In this document: positions 19,292 through 27,140 of the stretch, piece after piece
Position numbering within the stretch: position 1 is the stretch's first letter
How the letters are laid out: each line of letters opens with the position of its first letter
Assembly: GCA_947625735.1 (NCBI GenBank)
Contig: CANQPL010000004.1
Location: 1 to 64,000, forward strand
Direction of reading: 5' to 3'
DNA: 64,000 nucleotides
Source of the DNA: an uncultured Clostridia bacterium
Lineage (GTDB): Bacteria; Bacillota; Clostridia; Oscillospirales; Ruminococcaceae
Translations under genes and position numbers: made by a program
Notes under the pieces: generated by a model
The model's database searches: none
What the model saw: only the letters and a program-made list of their open reading frames with translations
Told to the model about the DNA's origin: nothing

Positions 19292-20647
19292 TCAGTTTTT
19301 CAGGCTATGCAGGGGTGCGGGTATCTGCCCTCCCCTGCCTATAAACTTTGACGGCGAAAATCTGTTTACCTTCATAACGGGTCCTTTTCCGAAAAGTCCG
19401 CCCCAGTCCAGCACATCGCCCTCGTTATATCCCACAGCGGGGATAACTCTCACTGCGGTGGTCTTGGAATTTACCATGCCTATGGCTGCTTCGTCTGCAA
19501 TTATCCCGGAGATGACCTCCGCAGGAGTATCTCCCGGAATGACGATCATATCAAGTCCTACCGAGCATACCGCAGTCATGGCTTCCAGCTTTTCGATAAG
19601 CAGTGAGCCGCTTTCGGCTGCGGCTATCATGCCTGCGTCCTCGGAAACGGGGATAAACGCCCCCGAAAGTCCGCCGATACGTGAGCAAGCCATTACGCCG
19701 CCCTTTTTCACCGCATCATTGAGCATTGCAAGGCAGGCGGTAGTTCCCGCACAGCCGCATTTTTCAAGACCCATTTCCTCTAAGATGTATGCCACGCTGT
19801 CACCTACTGCGGGAGTGGGCGCTAAGGAAAGATCCACTATACCAAATGGAACGCCCAGCTTCTCAGATGCACGCACACCCACAAGCTGACCTACTCTTGT
19901 GATCTTGTAGGCAGTCTTTTTGATTATGTCCGCAAGCTCGTTTATGTCCGCATCGGGATATTTTTCAAGTGCCGCACGCACAACGCCCGGTCCTGACACG
20001 CCCACATTTATTATACAGTCAGGCTCTCCCACACCGTGGAATGCGCCCGCCATAAAGGGGTTATCGTCCACAGCATTGCAGAATACCACCAGCTTTGCCG
20101 CACCGAAGCACTGCTCCTTTACCGTAAGCTCCGCCGCCTGTCTTACAATGCCGCCCATGAGCTTTACGGCGTCCATGTTGATTCCCGTTTTCGTAGAACC
20201 CACATTTACCGATGAACATACACAGGTTGTGGAGGCAAGAGCCTCGGGTATGGAACGGATAAGCCTTTCATCTCCTGCGGAAAAGCCCTTCTGAACAAGT
20301 GCGGAATATCCGCCTATAAGGTTCACTCCGCATTCCTTTGCTGCCCTTTCCATGGTAAGCGCAAACTTCACAGGCTCTGCATCGCAGGCGGCGGATACTA
20401 TGGAAATTGGCGTTACCGAAAGCCTTTTATTTATAATGGGGATACCGTATTCCTTTTCGATTCCCTCTCCTGTCCTTACCAGATCCTTTGCGCAGCGTGT
20501 GATCTTGCCGTAGACCTTTTCACAGGCTCTGTCAATATCGCTGTCTATGCAGTCCATAAGGGAAATTCCCATAGTGATAGTGCGTATGTCAAGACATTCG
20601 TCCTGTATCATTCGTATGGTTTCAAGTATATCGTAGACATTCAGCAT
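19292..20647 (-). CDS. UPF0210 (DUF711/PFL-like) protein
   Basis: 451 residues, the usual length of the family. Recognised by [38 protein letters not shown] and [10 protein letters not shown]. The fold is related to pyruvate-formate-lyase-type proteins but no reaction is established. The ATG at 20647 is taken because GGGAG precedes it and the length then fits; the longer frame would overlap the UPF0237 gene. Neighbour of UPF0237, a pair conserved in many Firmicutes and archaea, and probably co-transcribed with the ATPase genes. Confidence 0.9.
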   Translation of the reverse strand: MLNVYDILETIRMIQDECLDIRTITMGISLMDCIDSDIDRACEKVYGKITRCAKDLVRTGEGIEKEYGIPIINKRLSVTPISIVSAACDAEPVKFALTMERAAKECGVNLIGGYSALVQKGFSAGDERLIRSIPEALASTTCVCSSVNVGSTKTGINMDAVKLMGGIVRQAAELTVKEQCFGAAKLVVFCNAVDDNPFMAGAFHGVGEPDCIINVGVSGPGVVRAALEKYPDADINELADIIKKTAYKITRVGQLVGVRASEKLGVPFGIVDLSLAPTPAVGDSVAYILEEMGLEKCGCAGTTACLAMLNDAVKKGGVMACSRIGGLSGAFIPVSEDAGMIAAAESGSLLIEKLEAMTAVCSVGLDMIVIPGDTPAEVISGIIADEAAIGMVNSKTTAVRVIPAVGYNEGDVLDWGGLFGKGPVMKVNRFSPSKFIGRGGQIPAPLHSLKN

Positions 20648-20666
20648 AGCATATATTCTCCCGCAG

Positions 20667-20936
20667 TCATATTCTGTGCATGGTATTGAAGATATCCTCA
20701 TGCATGGTGTGTATTTTCAGTCCCAGACTGTCCCCCAGAGCGGTTAGCGAATCCTGAAGCTCCACAAAATCACTGCTGATAGCGGTAATATCTACAAGCA
20801 TTATCATGGCAAACATATCCTGAAGCACACTTTGCGTCACTTCAATGACGTTGGCATTATTTTCGGCGCATATGGCGCTCACCTTTGCAAGAATTCCCAC
20901 AGCGTCCTTTCCGATTACGGTTATTACAGCTTTCAT
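20667..20936 (-). CDS. UPF0237 ACT-domain protein
   Basis: 89 residues forming one ACT domain ([32 protein letters not shown]), a fold that usually binds small ligands such as amino acids. The ATG at 20936 has AAAAGGAG upstream and gives the standard family length; an upstream extension would be hydrophobic and lacks a ribosome site. Likely regulatory partner of UPF0210. Ligand unknown. Confidence 0.9.
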   Translation of the reverse strand: MKAVITVIGKDAVGILAKVSAICAENNANVIEVTQSVLQDMFAMIMLVDITAISSDFVELQDSLTALGDSLGLKIHTMHEDIFNTMHRI

Positions 20937-21373
20937 GGCACTGCTCCTTTTCATCTGAAAAAATATTATATATGTGTTATTGTAGCACACGATTATTAAC
21001 AAAAATAACAAATTCAAATGCGATAATGTAAATTACCCGTTAACCTCTTTTGTTTTTTCTGCTGTCTTACTGATTTTACCACAAAATTTTGCATATGTCA
21101 AGAATTAATTTGAAGCTATTCGGCATTTTTAATAATTTTTCCGATAATAATATATGCATTTTGTAATTTCCGACAAAAATCTGTTCAATTGTCGTAAATA
21201 TGTTTTAACTGTAAATTTTTATGTATGATAATATTAACACAGCCTCCGAGATAAGGTAATGAAAACGATAACATTTACATAAAATTAATAATATGTATAT
21301 TAAATAATGTTGACTCGGGATATAAAATGTTATAAAATGCAGTTTATACCAAAAAAGAAAGGGAGGATCACCT
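20937..21373. other. Divergent intergenic region before the ABC exporter
   Basis: 437 bp, very AT-rich, separating leftward UPF0237 and the rightward exporter genes. An ATTATA at 20965-20970 could be the minus-strand -10 of the UPF0237/ATPase transcript, but no good -35 was found, and no convincing promoter for the exporter either. Confidence 0.4.
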
Positions 21374-23116
21374 GTGTTTCAATTAAAATGGCTCTGGGAA
21401 AACCTGAAGGGCTATCGTGCTGTCTATGTAGCAGCACTGTGCATGACTGTCATATGTCAGTCCATGTACATAATCACGCCCCACTACAGTCAGCGCATAA
21501 TTGATGAGTACATCAACGGCGAAAATGCGGCTGAAAATCTGGCAAACAACAGCCGGGGTCTTATTGTACTCGTACTCACCATGGTAGGCTTTACACTGCT
21601 GAGGACCTGCATTACCTACACCTCCAACATCTGCTACGAAAAGGCTTCTCAGGGAATCATCTATAAGGTAAGGAACTACCTTTTTATGAACGTCCAGCGT
21701 CAGGACAGGGACTTCTTTGACAAGAACCGCACAGGTGATCTTATGACACGTATCAGCGGCGACCTTGACATGATACGTCATTCTGTGGCATGGATAATCA
21801 AATCCATTCTCGAATGCCTTGTGCTTTATACGGCATCGGTAATATTTTTCTTCTCAATAGATGCCCTTATGGCGGTATGCATGATCTCCCTTACCCCTGT
21901 AATATTCGGGATAACCATGTCCCTCAAAAAAGTCGTAGGTCCCAAATACGTCACTCTGCGTGACAAGCTGTCCGCCATGAATACAGGCGCAGAGGAGAAT
22001 ATTTCGGGCAACCGTGTTATAAGAGCATTTGCAAGAGAAGACTATGAACGTGAAAAATTCGATGAGCAGAACAGGGACTATTCCTCTGCCAATAAGGACG
22101 CTTCACTTACATGGCTCAGATATTTTCCATATATTGAAATAACCGCACAATCCCTTTCGGTGGTGCAGCTTCTTGCGGGCGGTTTGTTTGTTATATCGGG
22201 AAGAATAACTATCGGCGAATATACCGCCTTTTCGGGACTTATCTGGACAATGACCAACCCTATGAGAATGCTCGGAAATATCGTAAACGATCTCCAGAGA
22301 TTTATGGCGTCTGTCAATAAGATAATCGAGATATATTATGCCCGTCCCCTTATCGTTGACCGTTCCGATGCTGTGGATATCCCCGGCAAAATGAAGGGTG
22401 AGATCGAATTTAAGAATGTTTCGTTCTCCTATAACGGCAGAAACGATGTACTCAAAAACATCTCCTTTTCCGTAAAGCCCGGAGAAACTGTTGCCATAAT
22501 GGGTCCTACAGGCTCGGGCAAAACAACGCTTGTAAACCTTATTTCACGTATGTATGAAGCGACCTCGGGAGAGGTGTGTGTTGACGGCGTGAACGTGCAT
22601 ATGCTAAAGCTCAGTCAGCTCAGAAAAAATATCGGCATGGCGTCTCAGGACGTGCTGCTCTTTTCGGATACCATTGACGGAAACATCGCTTTCGGAAGAA
22701 GCGATATGCCCGAGGAGGAGGTTGTAAATTACGCCTCCCTTGCGGCGGCGGACGACTTTATCCGCAAGACCTCAGACGGCTATAATACCATAATCGGCGA
22801 AAGAGGCGTGGGACTGTCTGGCGGTCAGAAGCAGAGGATAGCTCTTGCACGTGCGCTGGCTGTGCGTCCGTCTGTACTGATACTCGATGATACCACCTCC
22901 GCTGTGGATATGGAAACGGAAAAGTATATTCAAAAAAGCCTTAAAAGCCTTGATTTTACCTGTACAACCCTTATCATTGCACAGCGTATATCCTCCGCAA
23001 AGGATGCTGACAAGATAATCATTCTTCGTGACGGCAGGATAGAGGATATAGGCACTCATGAGGAGCTTATTTCCCGTGAGGGCTATTACAAGGAAGTCTA
23101 TGAGCTTCAGATATGA
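21374..23116 (+). CDS. ABC exporter half-transporter with degenerate ATP site
   Basis: 580 residues: six-helix exporter membrane domain (about 1-320) fused to an ATPase. Walker A GPTGSGKT (377-384) and signature LSGGQ are intact, but the Walker B is followed by Asp instead of catalytic Glu (LILDDTTSAVD) and the switch His is Gln (IIAQRISS). This is the known degenerate half of heterodimeric exporters such as TM287/288 and LmrCD. GTG start, with GGGAGG 7 bases upstream. Pairs with the next gene, 15 bases downstream. Substrate unknown; drugs, lipids or peptides are possible. Confidence 0.92.
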   Translation: MFQLKWLWENLKGYRAVYVAALCMTVICQSMYIITPHYSQRIIDEYINGENAAENLANNSRGLIVLVLTMVGFTLLRTCITYTSNICYEKASQGIIYKVRNYLFMNVQRQDRDFFDKNRTGDLMTRISGDLDMIRHSVAWIIKSILECLVLYTASVIFFFSIDALMAVCMISLTPVIFGITMSLKKVVGPKYVTLRDKLSAMNTGAEENISGNRVIRAFAREDYEREKFDEQNRDYSSANKDASLTWLRYFPYIEITAQSLSVVQLLAGGLFVISGRITIGEYTAFSGLIWTMTNPMRMLGNIVNDLQRFMASVNKIIEIYYARPLIVDRSDAVDIPGKMKGEIEFKNVSFSYNGRNDVLKNISFSVKPGETVAIMGPTGSGKTTLVNLISRMYEATSGEVCVDGVNVHMLKLSQLRKNIGMASQDVLLFSDTIDGNIAFGRSDMPEEEVVNYASLAAADDFIRKTSDGYNTIIGERGVGLSGGQKQRIALARALAVRPSVLILDDTTSAVDMETEKYIQKSLKSLDFTCTTLIIAQRISSAKDADKIIILRDGRIEDIGTHEELISREGYYKEVYELQI

Positions 23117-23131
23117 AAGGAGTGAGCGGCT

Positions 23132-24916
23132 GTGGCAAGAAATAAATACGATATTGACGAGACTCTCGAAAGCCCCTTTGATATACGGCATTTCAGACGT
23201 GCGCTTGTCTATGCGGCAAAATATAAAAAACAGGTTATTATTTCCATGCTGCTGAGTGTTGCGGCAGCGGTCATCTCTCTTATAGCGCCCCTTATCACAA
23301 AGCGCGCCCTTGATGTGACTATCCCCGATAAAAACGTGCCTGAGCTTATCTTTCTGGCGTTTCTCATGCTGATGTCAATTGTAATAAGCGTGATCTTCTC
23401 CGCCGCACGCTCAAGGATCATGACAAAAGCGGGACAGGGCATGATCTACGACATAAGAAAAGACCTGTTCGATCATTTGCAGAAGCTGCCCTTTGAGTAT
23501 TACGACACGCGTCCTCACGGAAAAATACTTACCCGTGTTATAAACTATGTAAACAGCGTGTCCGATCTGCTCACCAACGGAATTATTACCTTTGTACTGG
23601 AAATGTTCAATCTGCTGTTTATCACCGTGTTCATGTTTGCGGTAAGTCCCAGACTTGCACTTGTGGTACTGGCGGGATTTCCCATATTTCTGGGATTTAT
23701 GATAGCCATAAAGCAGCGGCAGAGACGGGCGTGGCAGAAGGTATCCAACAAATCCTCCAACCTTAACGCCTATCTGCACGAGGGACTTGTGGGCGTAAGC
23801 ATTACACAGAGCTTTACCCGTGAGCAGGAAAATGAAGCCATTTTTGACCGTCTTTCCAAGGAATACAGAAAAGCATGGATGAAGGCTGTCTACCTTTCCA
23901 ATGCGGTATGGCCTACTGCGGATAACATTTCCATATGGGTAACGGGCGCAATTTATATTGTGGGACTTGTTGTGCTGGGTCCTGCGGCGGGAGTTACGGT
24001 AGGTACTATCGTTGCCATGACAGGATATTCGGGACGATTCTGGCAGCCTATAATGAACCTGTCAAATCTCTATAATACATTTATCAATACAATTGCCTAC
24101 CTTGAACGTATTTTTGAAACAATGGACGAACCCGTGACCGTCACCGACAAGGAAAATGCAACGGAAATGCCCCATATCAAGGGAAATGTTACCTTTGACC
24201 ATGTAACATTCGGATACGAAAAGGATATACACATTTTAGAGGATCTCTCCTTTGACGTTAAGGCAGGACAGAGCATTGCACTGGTAGGACCTACGGGTGC
24301 GGGAAAGACCACTATCGTTAATCTGATCTCAAGATTTTACGATATTGAAAGCGGCAGGGTACTTATTGACGGAGTGGATATTTCGGACGTTACGCTGAAA
24401 TCTCTACGTTCACAAATGGGAATAATGCTTCAGGACAGCTTTATTTTCAGCGGCACTATAAGAGATAATATCCGCTACGGCAGACTTGACGCCACCGATG
24501 AAGAAATAAGAGCCGCCTGTAAAATAGTGGGCGCAGATGAGTTTATCAGCGCAATGCCCGAGGGCTACGACACTGTTGTAAAGGAAAGAGGCTCCTCCCT
24601 TTCTCAGGGACAAAAGCAGATGATAGCCTTTGCAAGAACCATTCTTGCCGACCCGAAAATACTTGTTCTCGATGAGGCTACCTCCTCAATAGACGCAAAG
24701 ACAGAACGGTACATACAGCGCGGCATAGACCACCTGCTTAAAGGACGCACCTCCTTTATCATCGCTCACCGCCTTTCCACAATAAGAAGCTGCGACAAAA
24801 TAATGTATATCTCCGATAAGGGTATCGCCGAATCGGGTACACATGAGGAGCTTATGGCAAAGAAGGGACTTTATTACAAGCTCTGCATGGCACAGTCCAT
24901 AACCCAGCCTGCCTGA
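23132..24916 (+). CDS. ABC exporter half-transporter with canonical ATP site
   Basis: 594 residues: exporter membrane domain followed by an ATPase. Walker A GPTGAGKT, catalytic Walker B LVLDEATSSID and switch IIAHRLST are canonical, while the signature reads LSQGQ instead of LSGGQ. This complements the preceding half: the dimer would have one active site (this Walker set with the partner's LSGGQ) and one degenerate site. GTG start after AAAGGAG. Confidence 0.93.
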   Translation: MARNKYDIDETLESPFDIRHFRRALVYAAKYKKQVIISMLLSVAAAVISLIAPLITKRALDVTIPDKNVPELIFLAFLMLMSIVISVIFSAARSRIMTKAGQGMIYDIRKDLFDHLQKLPFEYYDTRPHGKILTRVINYVNSVSDLLTNGIITFVLEMFNLLFITVFMFAVSPRLALVVLAGFPIFLGFMIAIKQRQRRAWQKVSNKSSNLNAYLHEGLVGVSITQSFTREQENEAIFDRLSKEYRKAWMKAVYLSNAVWPTADNISIWVTGAIYIVGLVVLGPAAGVTVGTIVAMTGYSGRFWQPIMNLSNLYNTFINTIAYLERIFETMDEPVTVTDKENATEMPHIKGNVTFDHVTFGYEKDIHILEDLSFDVKAGQSIALVGPTGAGKTTIVNLISRFYDIESGRVLIDGVDISDVTLKSLRSQMGIMLQDSFIFSGTIRDNIRYGRLDATDEEIRAACKIVGADEFISAMPEGYDTVVKERGSSLSQGQKQMIAFARTILADPKILVLDEATSSIDAKTERYIQRGIDHLLKGRTSFIIAHRLSTIRSCDKIMYISDKGIAESGTHEELMAKKGLYYKLCMAQSITQPA

Positions 24917-24970
24917 ATTTTCCGTATAATCTGCCTTGCGTGAGGGAGCGGATCTTCCATAACTTACAGC

Positions 24971-24999
24971 TTGCAAAAAGTAAAAAACCGTGCTATAAT
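24971..24999 (+). promoter_or_regulatory. Strong promoter of the Cys-rich short ORF
   Basis: TTGCAA at 24971-24976, 17-bp spacer, perfect TATAAT at 24994-24999. Leader of about 57 bases to the ATG at 25063. Confidence 0.75.
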
Positions 25000-25062
25000 T
25001 TAATTAATCCGCAAAAACATGGAGCGCTTCAGAGCGGAAATTTACAGAGGAGGAAAATTACG

Positions 25063-25143
25063 ATGTGCTTTTTTAACTTCTGCAATATGAGCTGCATCGT
25101 AGAGCTGATCAGGTCCTGCCTGAGCGGCAACTGCGGTATCTGA
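25063..25143 (+). CDS. 26-residue Cys-rich peptide, family unknown
   Basis: A short ORF with excellent signals: AGAGGAGG at 25046-25053, 9-base spacing, ATG, TGA, and its own near-consensus promoter. The peptide begins MCFFNFCNMSC and ends SCLSGNCGI: five Cys in 26 residues, otherwise hydrophobic, with one Arg and one Glu. It has no signal peptide. It starts 147 bases after the heterodimeric ABC exporter. Possibilities are a small exported or metal-binding peptide, a leader peptide sensing Cys supply, or a toxin-like peptide; no maturation enzyme is nearby. I do not recognise the family. Confidence 0.55.
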   Translation: MCFFNFCNMSCIVELIRSCLSGNCGI

Positions 25144-25238
25144 GCAAAACTTTTCAGAGGTACGCTCTGCCCGTAAGCCGCCATATGCGGTAACAGGGTT
25201 CGGGGCGTAAGCCTTAATCTGACAGAAAACATATTTAT

Positions 25239-25279
25239 GCCCGCATTTCGCTTTCTGCGAGTGCGGGCTGCTTTTTTTT
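25239..25279 (+). terminator. Terminator, first copy
   Basis: GCCCGCA (25239-25245) with TGCGGGC (25261-25267), extended by weaker pairs, then a T8 run. Ends the short-ORF transcript. Confidence 0.75.
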
Positions 25280-25416
25280 GCTTTGGGCGGAATGTTATCC
25301 TTTTTTGATTTTTCTTGCCTCTTGCTTCTTGTAGGGCAGAATGATATCCGTTTTCTGGTTTTCCCTGCATCTTGCTTCTTGCCTCTTGCTTCTTGTAGGA
25401 CAGAAAACATATTTAT

Positions 25417-25456
25417 GCCCGCATTTCGCTTTCTGCGAGTGCGGGCTGCTTTTTTT
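25417..25456 (+). terminator. Terminator, second copy
   Basis: Duplicate of the preceding hairpin, with a T7 run. Confidence 0.7.
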
Positions 25457-25671
25457 GCTTTGGGCGGAATGTTATCCTTTTTTGATTTTTCTTGCTTCTT
25501 GCCTCTTGCTTCTTGCAGCGCAGAATGTTATCTGATGTCCAATTGTTTACAAAAAAAATATATTTATCTGTTAAATTGTCAACAACATTCCACTATAATA
25601 ATATTGTTGTATTATAAAATCCAACGGGTAGACATTTTAGCATTGGATTTTCTGAGTCTGAACATAAAGAA

Positions 25672-26727
25672 ATGGACGTGAAAAATATGCAGAAGGCTGT
25701 AAAAATGCAGGATATCGCCGACAGGCTCGGCATAAGTGTTGTCGCCGTTTCAAAGGCTCTGAGCGGAAAAAGCGGCGTGAGCGATGCTCTGAGAGAAGAA
25801 GTCAGACGAACAGCAGATGAGCTTGGATACACCTATGTTTCTAAGCGCCGTCAGGTACCCGCCAACCATACAGGAAATATATGTGTGCTTGCATCATCAA
25901 AATTTATAGACGCCGATTCCTTTTATCTTAAATATTACAAGCATATCTCATCGCTTTTGCAGGCAAGGGGAAGATACGCTTTTTTCCACACCATCTCTGC
26001 GTCCGAAGAGGAGGGGCTTGCCTATCCCCCGCTGCTCACACCCGCAAAGGCAGACGGAATAATAATTCTCGGACAGCTTTCAAAGTCGTATACTGAGCTT
26101 ATCATTTCAAAGGACATACCTGCTGTTTTTCTGGACTTCTATGATGACAGAAAGGATATTGACTGCATAATCAGCGACAGCTTCTATGCATCTTATGATA
26201 TAACAAATTACCTTATCAACATAGGTCACAGAAAGCTGGCATTTGTAGGCTCGGTAAAGGCAACAAGCTCCATTCAGGACAGGTATCTGGGATACGTAAA
26301 ATCCCTTATGGAGCATAATATCCATATAAGCCGGGACTACATTCTGGAGGACAGAGGCGAGGACGGTCTTATGATACCCGTTAAGCTCCCTGCGGATATG
26401 CCTACGGCTTTTGTATGCAACTGCGACAGCACCGCCTATGAGCTTATCCGTCAGCTTAAAAAAGAGGGGTACAGAGTGCCGCAGGATATTTCGGTCACGG
26501 GCTTTGATAACTCTGTATACTCGGATATGTCCGATCCAAAGATCACCACCATAGAGGTAAACACAGAGCAGATGTCACAGCTTGCGGTTGATACCATTCT
26601 CAAAAAGATCTCCCTCCCCGGCTACAGGATAGGAAGAATACCCGTGAGCGGACGTATACTTTATAAAAATTCGGTCATGTCTATAAAGAAAATTGCAAGA
26701 AGTTCGATCTTTGACAGCAATTTTTAA
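25672..26727 (+). CDS. LacI-family transcriptional regulator
   Basis: 351 residues. N-terminal LacI helix-turn-helix MQDIADRLGISVVAVSKALSGKSGVS and hinge, then a periplasmic-binding-protein-like sensor domain ending VSGRILYKNSV. Sugar-type effectors are typical, but the neighbours give no clue to the ligand and the gene stands alone with its own terminator. ATG at 25672 has a weak ribosome site; ATG at 25687 is an alternative. Confidence 0.9.
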   Translation: MDVKNMQKAVKMQDIADRLGISVVAVSKALSGKSGVSDALREEVRRTADELGYTYVSKRRQVPANHTGNICVLASSKFIDADSFYLKYYKHISSLLQARGRYAFFHTISASEEEGLAYPPLLTPAKADGIIILGQLSKSYTELIISKDIPAVFLDFYDDRKDIDCIISDSFYASYDITNYLINIGHRKLAFVGSVKATSSIQDRYLGYVKSLMEHNIHISRDYILEDRGEDGLMIPVKLPADMPTAFVCNCDSTAYELIRQLKKEGYRVPQDISVTGFDNSVYSDMSDPKITTIEVNTEQMSQLAVDTILKKISLPGYRIGRIPVSGRILYKNSVMSIKKIARSSIFDSNF

Positions 26728-26749
26728 ATAATACACTTTGCAGATCACA

Positions 26750-26775
26750 CCTCCGCAAAAATGCGGAGGTTTTTT
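26750..26775 (+). terminator. Terminator of the LacI gene
   Basis: CCTCCGCA (26750-26757) with TGCGGAGG (26762-26769), 4-base loop, T6 run. Confidence 0.85.
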
Positions 26776-27000
26776 GTCTGCATTAATTTTTTGCAGGAAA
26801 TTATTACTTAAATTTCACACACAGGGCTTGCGGAACATTGCGTTTTTTATGATATAATGATAAAAATTTCCTTTATTAAACGGATTTTCTTACTTTTGAA
26901 ACATTATTCACAAATAATCAAATATATGTGTAATTCGCATAATCCGACATGATTTTGCAAGTTAATTTCTTGTCAGTTGCATAATTTTTATAAAAACCCC

Positions 27001-27029
27001 TTGACAAATCCACATTGAGGGTATATAAT
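27001..27029 (+). promoter_or_regulatory. Consensus promoter of amt
   Basis: Perfect TTGACA (27001-27006), 17-bp spacer, perfect TATAAT (27024-27029). Transcription should start near 27036. Confidence 0.85.
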
Positions 27030-27051
27030 GGAAGCATAAGGAAAACACAGC

Positions 27052-27116
27052 AACGGCGCTGTAAAATGCAAGTCACATAAAGACAGACTGCATTTTATAA
27101 CGCCGTTTTTGTTTTC
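27052..27116 (+). promoter_or_regulatory. Leader terminator/attenuator before amt
   Basis: Between promoter and start codon lies a long hairpin: AACGGCG (27052-27058) with CGCCGTT (27101-27107), TGTAAAATGCA (27060-27070) with TGCATTTTATA (27089-27099), and AGTC/GACT at the tip, followed by TTTTTGTTTT. It has all parts of an intrinsic terminator, so reading into amt should need an antitermination event. No known riboswitch consensus recognised. Confidence 0.7.
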
Positions 27117-27140
27117 TCAAGATTTTGGAGGGTGATATTT

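Larger units (their letters stand above)
25221..25532. repeat. Direct duplication of a terminator-bearing unit
   Basis: The unit starting GACAGAAAACATATTTATG occurs at 25221 and again at 25399 (offset 178), nearly identical for about 130 bases including the hairpin and T-run. A diverged segment with CTTGC-type repeats lies between. Confidence 0.85.
25144..25671. other. Repeat-rich region between the Cys-rich ORF and LacI
   Basis: No gene. It contains GC-rich sequence with two CGTAAGCC copies (25172-25179, 25206-25213) and a CCGC-catat-GCGG hairpin (25178-25190), then a duplicated terminator unit (25221-25350 and 25399-25532) with several CTTGCCTCTTGCTTCTTG repeats, then AT-rich sequence before lacI. 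ACAACA/TGTTGT arms (25581-25586, 25604-25609) flank a possible -10 and might be a LacI-type operator. Confidence 0.5.

Noticed and set aside
25144..25220. GC-rich stretch considered as SRP RNA, tmRNA or 6S RNA.
   Set aside because: The diagnostic GGAAGGAAGCA-type loop of SRP RNA and the other class signatures are absent.
25042..25410. Overlapping minus-strand ORFs of 113-122 codons in the repeat region.
   Set aside because: They are low-complexity, basic and cross two terminators and the promoted Cys-rich ORF on the other strand.
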